The notes under the pieces were generated by a model, which searched no databases, was not told the DNA's origin, and worked only from the letters and a program-made list of their open reading frames with translations. Positions 12,501 to 24,500 of a stretch of DNA of 64,000 bases are shown piece by piece (position 1 is the stretch's first letter; every line of letters starts with the position of its first letter). This stretch comes from Ophiura sarsii (lineage: Eukaryota > Echinodermata > Ophiuroidea > Amphilepidida > Ophiuridae), in the NCBI GenBank assembly GCA_035610835.1, contig CM069452.1:10683109-10747108 (forward strand), read 5' to 3'. Position numbers and translations under genes: made by a program.

Positions 12501-15500
12501 GGCGAGCTTTCCAAGGCCTATATAGGGGTTAGGGTTATGACATTTTTTGATTCAAGTTTATGATAGATGTGGCCATACAGCACTATCACTGTATATATCA
12601 CTGGTATTCAACTGTCTGTTTTTACGGAACTGACAATATCCATTCAACATGAAGCACAAATGCGATGCATATTTTCCAGTGATCATTTTGGATCTTTCAG
12701 CTACATATGTCAGTCAGCACATGGTAGTGATTGCTCAATTATAGAAAGCTTGACACACTGGAATACGCTGATATCACATTTGTATTTCAAGTGATTGTAG
12801 TGTTACAGAGAATGTGTGTAAAAGATGGCCATTGTATTCAGATCATCAGACGGTACCTGAAGGGATATTACAGTAGGAATATGTAGAAGTCAAAGAATAA
12901 TACTCTTGCGCTTAGCATACCTTAAGGGCTGGGTAATCAAAGGACAGGAAAGCTAAAATAAAAGTATGCCTAACTCTCTTATGTGTGCTATTATGTTTTT
13001 ATGTATTTGTATATATACATTGTGATTGGTTAAAAAAAAGTCCATATCCTGCTGATTATTGTTTGTAAGTCAAATTCTTTTGTGACCCCAGACTTACAAT
13101 TTTCATGACCTAGGCCCACATCACTGGGCCTGGCAAGTTTATTAGGCATAGCTATATTATGCCCACACTTTCAATCTATACATAGGGATTATACATGTAT
13201 TTCCTTTGGAACGAAAATTAGGTAGGGGTGGGCCATTGCATTGAACTGAATATTTATGTCATGGCATATTTTTAATATGCCAGATTTATTTTTAATATGC
13301 CAGATTTTTAATATGCCAGTTGGTATCAAAACATATATTTGAAATACCCTCAAAACAAATCTAGATTATCCTTTTTCTCACAACTTCTGAGACTGACATA
13401 TTGCTGATAACAAGAAATCAAGAAGCTCATAATTGAGAGGGCATCTTGGTTCACGGACACAGATCTTTGCTAGAGAATGAAGAAATAAAGCACTTGGTTC
13501 ATGTATTTGGCCTGAACCATCCCTTGGTGTAGTTCAGAATAGCACTCATTTTTTTTAATGTGCTGCAGGAGAACAGGTTTGCCTCCTTTATGACATTTCA
13601 ATTTTTGGCAGGGGCATACATACATACATGTACAGAAATCTTGATTGTATGTGACCCGTCACATCAAAATGGACATGTTGGAGACCTAAGTCAAATCTGA
13701 GTTATTGGTATGGCTTGAAAGAGCACATTTTAAGCTTTAAAATGACACCATGTTGAAGGTAATCAGACTTTGTAATCACAAGATATGATTTGAAGAAGCA
13801 TATTTTCGTCTATTATTTTCTTTATAATTTACCAAATATATTGGCCTCTATCTCAAAACTGTGTTTGCCGACAACATGTCCTTTTTGACGCGACTGGTCA
13901 CATATTACCTTGATTAAAGCTTATAAAGGAGAAGGCCTAGAAGTGATATTGGTCACCAAGATACCTTGGTTTATTCTTAATTACTTCTTTTCCACAGATT
14001 AAGCAAGGCAGAAAGATTATCTACCTCAACCAGGGAATGACCCTGTACTGTAGATATTTTGATATTCAAGACTTAGCATATGATCCTTGTAATTCTCTAC
14101 CTCAACCAGGAATTGGACCTGGGACCTGTAGATACTTGGATATTCAAGAGTCAAGACTTAACATATAAACCTTGTAATGCCAAGGTATTACTTACCACCC
14201 ATCTCTTTGTTCTTCAGATTCTGAAGTATGGACAAGGGGAGAAATAAAAATAGTGACAGAGCTTGTTTATTATCACTTCAGATTATTAGGCTAGATTCAA
14301 TAGGCCTACTACTTACTTGTACAAGACACATAATTAATTTCATTGGTGTCCATAGATTTGTATAATCTAGATACTTAATAATTCTACCTGAAATATGCAT
14401 GTGAGGTCAGTCAGTGCATGTCTTAGGCCAAGAAAAAAAGAGATCTGTCTCACCTACCCCGCGCCCTTTAGTATGTGGAGTCCCTTTTGCCGCATAACTA
14501 TACATGATGAGCCCAATTTCGGACTTTTTTCCACATTAAAGCATAGCCATTTTTATTTTTTTTAAATTAATTAAAAACAAAAGTATTTCGCATAGCTATT
14601 TTCCCAATTGTATGTAAGACAGACCTTCTTTTTTTGGCCTTACTGAAAGAAATAACTTTAACCACTATTGCACAGATTTGCTTTACTCATACAAATGTAT
14701 TCCGGTACATTAGAGTCATGCATCCACTTTTAAGCTGTGCAATATGCTCTGATGTCATACTCATAGTTCAAGTAGAATTGAGTAAAGCCAACCCCACAAG
14801 TGGACATAAGTTTTCGTCATAAGGCCAACAAAAAATCATGTATAGCAACCCCACCCGCTTCCACAATTTTCTTTTTTTACAATTAAAAAAGAAAATCATA
14901 TTTTTTTACTTAAGCACACCTTGTATAAAGCTGTTTGCCCCGTGAAATAAACTGGTTCTCTACGTCTCAGAACTTGGGACATGACATCATTTTGGTCTCA
15001 TTTTCTGTTTCATCTTGCCCATAAGAAGCCAATATGTAATTTCTTGAGTCCTAGGGGCGGTCATTTTGAAAAAAGCAGGCAACCATCTTGAAAAATAGCC
15101 CGGCCAGCTATCTTGACAAAATGTGTCAGGCGGCCATTTTGGAAAAGAAAAAAAGAAAAAAAGGGCCTCCTCCTTATATCCTTTTTTTCAAAAAGGCAGG
15201 ACGCTAAACATGTTTTATATTTTATTTTGCCTAATGCTTTGGGAAAAATTCAACCAAACTTGCATGATTGCTGGTGGCTGAATTCGATGCCTGCTTAAAA
15301 TGGATGATGGGCATTGAATCACATCTGAGTTAAAGCAGCATTTGATTGCAAATTTGGAAGCGAGTCCAATATCAGGGTTGTCACTAAGCTGGTCGGTGCC
15401 GGTTGGGCGTAGCCGACATTCATGATTGCCGACTGGCACTCTAAAAAAAGGGTAAAAAAACAGCACTCTAAAAAAGAAAATGTTTTAACAATTTGTGGAT

Positions 15501-18500
15501 AAAATCATTAAACTGCCTCATAAAACAAGAAATTATGTGGCATGAACCCTTTAAGTACATTTAAAAAAACCTTAAAAAAACATTAAGAAGGTCTCTGGAC
15601 CCCCTTGCCATAATCCACTGCACTTTGTTCGCTACACTTACTCCGTTCGCCGTCAGAAAAATTAACCGGCACTACATTTTGGCTAGTAACAACACTGTCC
15701 AATGTATTAGGACAGTGGCTACAATGACCTCAACTATATATCTTCATTCATGAGGTCTATTACCATTACATTCACCTTCTGAATCATTAACTGGCTGTCA
15801 TATTATAATCAAAACAAATCATTGTTGATCATAGCGTCATGATCTGAGTGCTCACGTTCATCAAAAGGTTGAACGCAGTCTTGCGATGCACTGCATTCCA
15901 AAATAACAGGCGCACCAAACGCAGCGATATGCACCAGGCGCATGGGACCCTGATACAATCATGACGCTATGATAAACAATTATTTGTTTTGATTACAGTA
16001 TGTGTATCGATGGAAATTAAGGGGGAGGTAGCAATTATGCCATCTCGCAAATTACACATCTATAAATAGGTGTATGCACCCTAGTTGGTGCACTTGACAC
16101 ATCTGATAACTAACACATCCATGAAGCAAGCCAGGATTCTGAAGGTAGCTATGGGTTAATATGGGACACCTCGCATCAGAAGGCACATCTTTGACATTTG
16201 GGGGGAGCACATGATTCGGCATTACCTGCCAATCATATGCCAATAGAAAAAGAATAAGCTTTTATTTACATCTTAGCTTTGACTCACTGATTTTAACAAG
16301 CTCATTTGGCTTATTCTTTATTAATAAGCTTGTTAGAAGAGCATTAATGCTGAATGCAATATACACAATAAGGCCCTGAACATACACCTAACACAAACAA
16401 TTCCTGACCAGGTGCTCTTATGCCATTTTATTCAACAATACATTTTTGTATTCACAAAATCAAATTTTCAATGGGATTTCATTGTTTGGTATTGCGGCTT
16501 GAAAATCATTCAAACAGTTGAATACACAGTGACAATGCCTATGTAATTCCATACCAATGTATTCACTGTACAATGCAAAGAAATCAAATTGAAATTTTCA
16601 TTTGGTGACACTTTTTGTTGAGAAAATAATCATAACTTTAACATTTTCAAATCAATCTTTTTTATGCATGAGGTGTCAAATTTCAAGGAAGATATTGTCC
16701 AAGCAAGATCGTATTTCAGATTTTTGATATGAGCCGTCGAATTTGAATTAAATGGCATAATTTGTTAAGCACTGTGGGGAATTATAATGGATGTGCACAA
16801 AAAGTTAAAGAAGTGGATATCTCACTAACATGTTTCCATTTTGCTTTCCTGAAACAGTAACGCTAAGGCATCATTGAGTGATCACAGGTTGAATAGTAAA
16901 CGCCTGCAAACCACTGGTTATGCCATACGGGTACAAAGTAAAGTGTTTATTGATCACAGGCATTTGGTAGCAAAATCAAGATAAATGCTACACTTAAATA
17001 CAATTACTGCATTTTCCACTTTGAACTTACACAGAACCAACAATAATTTGTCAATTGTAACAAATGCGAGCATAATTATATATAATGATATTTTCATCCG
17101 TAAAATGTATTTATCTATTCGAAATAAATCATGTAAACTGCTCAAAAAGTACTCTGCTTAAACAATTGCTTCAATGCACAAAAGTTGTTTAAGCAGGGTA
17201 CTTGAAGAACCCTTGTTGTTTAAAACTGTTAAATAACCATTTTTTGCTGTGTTGTATAGAGCGATGCTCTATTGACTTTTGAGGAGAAAACAGTTATGAT
17301 TTTGGCAAATTTGGATTGAGATCTCCCCATATCCTCAAGCAGATGGCTGAGCTCTGAAACAATAATTACTACAAGTGTGGTATTGATATATACAACACAA
17401 CATGAACATATCCCAAGATAGTTGAAAATATTGTGATTGAAGAAGAAAAAATCAATCACAGCAGTTTATATTAGGATCCACTATCATATCATTATTTTAA
17501 ACATGAAATCGAGACTAGACCCAATATTCTTGGCAGACTAGTTCAATAAGACACTTCTTGCCAAATTATCAGCCTCTAAAACGATTTAATGGATATAAGG
17601 GCTAACATATTATTGGATGAATCCATGACAGACATCATGTTAATAGTTGTAGGGCTGATAAAGCTTATATAACTGCCTTTGGAAACCCTGGTTTTCGAGG
17701 GGGTGTTGAGTGTCAGAGGTGTGCAATCCTTACCTCGGCTTACTTTGTATAAATACGCAGTAATGGAATTACCCACATGATTGTCAACCTGGGGTAGACA
17801 ATCATCTGTATCGCAGCTCTATTCATAATATTATGTGTTCTGATTATAATAGTAGCATTGCTTTATTGTTTAATGTTTAAAAGGGATTCAAATCATGTTC
17901 TGGCCAGTTCACCCCTCACTAGTCTCGTGGTTGAGAGAAATGCCTTGCAATGCAGAGGTCTATGGTTCGATTCCCACTAGGACCACTTTTTCAACTGATT
18001 TATATCCTTTTGTAAAGGTTTGAGCAAGTCCACAAAGTGTGTAGTTCCTAGTTATACAACCCCGGGTAGACAGTCATATGGGTATTTCCATTGCTGCGTA
18101 CAGGCCTTTAAAAAATGGGAAATTGGGAATCTCCTTGCCGGCCAATTTGGACATTAGGAGGGACATTTGGGCGTTTGGAGGGAAAGTTTTCTCCACTGCA
18201 TCTTACAAAATCATACAGCCAGAAACTATCTCCAACTATCTCCACACACGTGATGCTGCATTGACTCGATACCGTCACCTACTGCAGGCATATGTGGGCA
18301 GGAAGTTGCTGCCCGCAAATGCGTGAGGAGTACGTCAGTAGATAGGGGCACAGACTTTTCCCCCCTCCCCCGATACACACAAAACATAGCCGCTGGAGTT
18401 AGAGTTAAAGAAATACATGTAAGAAATGTTGGAAAGGTTTCCATTTTTGAGGGAAATTTGGGTTAGCTTGTCGGTAAATCAACATCTTTTCCAGGCCTGG

Positions 18501-21500
18501 CTGCATATACAAATATGTGTATTGTTTGCTTATCCCAACTATTCAAGGAATCGGAAGGCAACTATAGCAAGCTTTAAATATAGTACAAAATATGTGGTGA
18601 TCTTCCCCACCTTAGATATTTAAAGATGTAACCTAAAAAATATTGGGAAGTGACTATACAACCTATATTTCAATGGGAAAGAACTGTGCCGCTTGGATGA
18701 TGCTACAACGAGGTTAGCGTTTATTCCGTATATAAGAACACATCATCGGCTGTATAGTTTTTCCCGAAATAGCTGCCCTATCATCGGCTGTATAGCTTTT
18801 GCCAAAATATTGATACTCGGACAGGTTATGGGGTTCTCAATAACAGACAGCCCGTGGGTCAAATACAGCCCTTTAGGCATTGCAATGATGACTGGCCCTT
18901 GAACTAGAAATTTAATAATAATGAAACACATAAACATAACATGGGATATTATTTGGCCTTTGAGAATGTGTCTTTGTAAATATAGATGGGACCTTGAAGC
19001 AAAAAATATTTGCGAACCCCTCCTGTTTTAAGACATTCCATCACAAATTGATCAACCAATCATCCAATGTGTATAACGCATTCAAACTGTAAGATTAGAG
19101 CTGCCTCCAAGGGTTCAATTTACCAAAGGCCAGTTGTTGTGACATAAAAAATAAAAAACATTTGGTATGTCTGTCGTTGGCCTGTTTTGGGCATATCATC
19201 ATACGAGGCAGAGGAAGCTTACTAATACCCCATAGAACATATAGCAGCCAATTGTTACATCTAAAGAAGAACAATGGTACGAAAGGCATGCAAACAAGTT
19301 CATTTAACTTAAAACAAGCATGCACACATATTGGCCAAAGAGTTTGTGCATCAAGCTCAATATTACAAACACAATTTGCTGTAGAATAACCAGTTAATGG
19401 AAGGACTCATTATTGGTGTAAGCAGATTATCATATAAAAACCCAGAATCAAAACCTGCAGTGCATTGAATTTGGTTAGATCACACTTATTTTATGTTTAG
19501 ACCCTTTCAGTCACAGCCTATAAAAGCCGCTGCCTGCAGATGCCAAAGATGTGCCTACCCTAATGCCTGTTTTAGACATGGTAGAGTTACCAGTGGCTAC
19601 ATGTACGCAACACTACTTATTATACTGGACGCCTTAAGCTTCTGGTGAGAGACCAAGGTCTGTATGCACAAAACAACTCAGACCTGGTCTAACTTTTAAA
19701 CCGGGTCTAAAGAAAAGAATAGTTCTCCTTGCAAGGATCTTGCTATGCTTAGATGAGCTCATTCTGTATTCTTAAAAACCGTATAAGGGACAATACAGGT
19801 TAGTCTTTAGCCTAATTAGGTTTATACTTCTGGACCTTGTTAGGGAGTAAGGGATATGAAAGAATAAGAATAAAAGGTCCTTCAAGAAGGACTATTCTTC
19901 ATTTAGATAACTAGTTTTGTGCATGCCGACCAAATAGTTTACTTTCCTTTTCCAGAAATCAGAATTAGGCTCTTTAATGTAATATTTCAACAATTTCATT
20001 TCAAGTAAAAATAATACCGAAATATTACATTTTGGTTACTGGAATTTCAAGATTACATGATCTCAAATCTCAATTTCTTTCTTTTTATAAACATTTAGCT
20101 TTCCTTAGATCATAAGAAAATACATGTATAGGCCTAAAATCATAAACAAATTTTGATTTCAGAAGAAGTAAACTTTGGTATCTTATTTCGCCTATAGAAG
20201 TTCTTGCTTAGAGACATTTTGTTTTTTGTTTTCACATGGAAATATTGTTTGGGATTAGCAGGCATTTTGTCATTCATTGCATTTGAAACATTCAAAGACC
20301 CAGTTCCTTGTCACTGAGGCTATGTGACTATAAGCTTGAGCCTGAAAAAAAAACCAGCTTGCATAGTCAAGACTCAGAAACTTGGCAGTGTGATATGCTG
20401 CTTTCATTTTATTTGAATGTGATTAATACTAAAAATAGTGCCGCACACCAAAATATTTCCCAAGAATGAAACAAAATGATACCTTCTACCTGTAATAGCT
20501 CTTATATGTGACGCGATCAAGAGGAATGAGTCGGATGTCGACCCTGGTCGAAAATGAGTTTTTAATACCGTTTTAAAGACACCTAGAGCTTTCAAATACT
20601 GAAAACCCCATGTCGATACAACGTTTTGTTCCAAAGTTATGTCAAATTGTATGTATACATGAATTTCCATCAAAACTTATGTACATTGTAAGCCGCCATT
20701 TTGAATTGGCCATCTCAATTTGGGATTCCCAGACATCCAACTCATTCCTCTTGATCGCATCACATATTATGCATTCTGACTCAGTTAAGACACACAAGAC
20801 ACTATAGGGCTTATATGCATTCCAACTTAATTAGGACACACAAGACACTATAGGGTGTCCCAAAATGACTAGTACCCATCATTGCCTAATGGAATTCTGT
20901 TTCTTTCAAACAAGTTTTTTGCACTTTGTCAAATATTGTGTAATCCCCAAGTCTTACACAACGATGTGTATTCAGTTTGATAAATCTGATATTCATGATT
21001 TAAAATTCTAAAGGAGGGGTACAGTATGCCAAAAAAGATGAAAACAACAACGGATCTAATCTCATTGATGTTCAAGATGAAAACAAAGAACAATATTTGG
21101 GCATTGATGAGTACTAATCACTTAGGGACATCCTGCACTACTAAGTAAGATGTCAGTTGGAGTAGAAACATAGGCAATTGTTTAGCTATTACGAATAGTT
21201 AAGTGTACGGATAAAATTGAACACCCACTCAGGGGTATAGCAATCTGACGCGTCTGCATGTCAAAGCCCCCTTACTTTCTTGTGTGACGCATCAAGTTAC
21301 ACCTTGAAATTGACCAAAGGATCAAGATCAAAATTGCATGGACCCCTTAAATTTCACTATGCATGGAAATGGAAACCTTAAAGAAATACTGAAGAATTAA
21401 GTTTTGCAGTCCTTAAAGGGTTCAGAAAACTTCAATAGAAGACCCCTGACCATTTTATGCCAGCGCTACCCTCCACCCAAAACGTGGTTTAAAAAAAGAA

Positions 21501-24500
21501 TAATAGGCAAATAATGCAAAAGGCATAAAAAAAAGACTATAAGCTTGAAATAATTGTCAAGCATAAGTTGCTTAATGATTTATGGTTTTACCTATGAGTA
21601 AGATTTGTTCATGAAATCACCAATATTAAACCTATTGCATTATGGCCATGTGTTTTGAACTGACCACCCAAAAAGGGTGGCGGCGTTGCATTTTTGGTGA
21701 CGAATCATCCATCTCTCTCTATTAACTCAACAACTATATGTGGTAGAGCTATGGTTTAGGTCTCATTTGAAAGCTTATTTATCTAGCTACACTGTATGAA
21801 TAAATCAGGTATTTCTATAACTGTTTGGCTGAGATATGATTGATTATATTTCGAAAGTCAGGGGTGGCGGCGGTGGCGGCGGCGGCGTTGTGTACAATCT
21901 CTATGGGGAATATAGAAAACGTTCCCAATTCTACGTTCAATTAACCACAACTCCTTAACCCTGTATGGTACAAATATGATTTTGCTCTCATTTTATAGAT
22001 TATTTTATATTCTATAAGATTCTGTTTCAACAAAAGGGACAACTATTACGTAACAATTGTAATCACGAATCGATTGCATTGTCCTTGGCTTTTTCCCTAT
22101 TCACTACACAGTAAACTTGCCCTAATTCATCGGTTTTACATACATGACTATAACAACAGAATTATTCAACCGATGATAGCAAAGTTATACATTTTTGGAA
22201 AGCTCTCAAATAGGGGAATTCAAAAATCCTGCTTAAATCAGGATAGGGTGAATAGCCAAAAAAATATATGTGAAAACTCAAATAAATATGAAATGTAAAC
22301 GTTTGCGCTCATATACTTCCCGATATAGTATATTTCAACAAGTTACCCTTGACAACCATTATGTTCTGATGGGTAAATTGCATGAGGCACAGTAAAATGA
22401 TGATTGGGATAGGAATAAAAAAAATATTGAGCTTTAATCAAAATATGAAGAAGAAAAAATCGATATTCTGTGAACATTTTTAATCACAAGATGTTACCAT
22501 TAGGTCCTATGCAAATTCCAATCGCATATTTGGATTCCTTGTGAGATTTCCGCTCAGAAATTATATGCTTTTTATGTAGTAGAACAAGTAGTTATTGCGA
22601 TATGCTAATTCGAATCTCAGATGGTGTAACATGTAAAAATCTGGACATGCAACGGGAAGGGTGGCGAGTTCAAAACACATGGCCTTATAGGTGTTATAAT
22701 TACTTGAATGGTGATGGGCTTAATAATCCGTTCATGAATATCTTACTCATAGATAACACCCAATAGAGTTTCACACAATCTTTTGTAAGAAAAAAAATAA
22801 TATCATGCATTGGGCCCTATATATTCTTCATAAACAGTAAAGCCTGGATGGCACCATATTGCTGAATGCCCAACTGGTACTTGGGTACTGGATAAAGGAC
22901 AGTGCACCTAATACTAAAAATTAGTAAAAAAGTAGCAAAGTATGTGGCAAAATAACATGAAATATCAAAACAGTTACATTTGTTGACAAATATAATATAA
23001 AAATGATGTGGAAAAAGTGAGTGAGCACTTCTGTTAACAAAGGGGACCAAAATATCTGCCAGGGTTACTTAACTCACTGTTTATTCTAATAAAGGAGGAC
23101 AGCTATGCAAAGTGGGGTTGCAATTCCATACTTTGCCCTACCATTATGCACCCTGTCACTGCTTGGCATTGTCTTTGTCATTAAAGAAAAAGGAAACTTT
23201 GTTCATTCTTTATGAGCATTCAGAATTTCTTTGGAGTATGCATGTGTCAATATGTGAACCCCATGTGACACCCTTGTGATACTCATAAGAGAGTAGCACA
23301 TGCATGAATAACATACCGTCATGTGACGTGTTCCCTGTAGATGAACTTTGAAGTTGTCTTCACCAGTTGTCTTAGCATTGCAGAGCTAGAAAGATACAAT
23401 ATAAGAGTTACAGGATATCTTATTCCTTTTCATTGACAAAAATCATGGTAATATTGTATCCCAGAGTTCCCCCCTTCCTTTGTGCTTGTCCATTCTTATA
23501 CTCTATTGCGGGAGGAATGTGAGACCTCCTTGTATTCTAGTCAGGGTTGTCACTAAGGCGGTCGGTGGCGGTCGGGAGGAGGCGGCACTCGCGATTGCCG
23601 ACCGGCACTCTTAAAAAAAAGGGTAAAAAAAACGGCACTAACAAAAAAATTATGTGGCAAGGGCCGCAAGAACCCTTAAAGTGCATTAATAACCCCTAAA
23701 AACCATTAAGAAGGCCTATAGACCCCATGCCATGATCCACTGCACTTCGTTTGCAACACTTATTCCATTCGCCGTCAGTAAAATTAACCGCCACTAAATT
23801 TTGGCTAGTGACAACACTGATTCTAGTCATAGGACAAGAATGTATGTGACAGGGCCAATAGTCTTCTTTGATCATCTACGCAAAAAGGCAATCAGTTAGC
23901 GAGCCTACTGTAAGACCAGAATCGTTTCTGTGCATTAACATTTTGTGAGGAGAACTTACTTGTGAAAAAGTCATGCCGCAAATATTTCTAATCTACCTTG
24001 TAGTGGTGCATTGCAAAATTAAACTGCTCACAAAAAGTATCGAAACACTTAGAAATGATCCAATATATAACGGCTCGAAAGGGTATACATTAATCGAAGC
24101 AAATAACCAAGTGTATAATATTGTTCTGCGTATTTTGACACCTCGATCGATGAGATACGATGTTGCGGAGCGGAGTTATTGTCATTTCGATGGTCGTGGG
24201 TCCAGTTTCAAAAGTGACAATCATCCTATAGAAAGAGGTTTGCATTACTGTTTAGAATGATCAAATTCGTGATTTTCAATAGGGATGAGTGTCACTTTGG
24301 AAAGTGGACCCACGATCATTGAAATGACAATAACTCCGCCCCGCAACATCGTATCTCAACGATCGAGGTGTCAAAATACGCAGAACAAAATTATGCACTT
24401 GATTATTTGCTTCGATTAATGCATACCCTTTCGAGCCGTTATGTATTGGATCATTTCTAAGTGTTTCGATACTTTTTGTGAGCAGTTTATATAAATGTAC

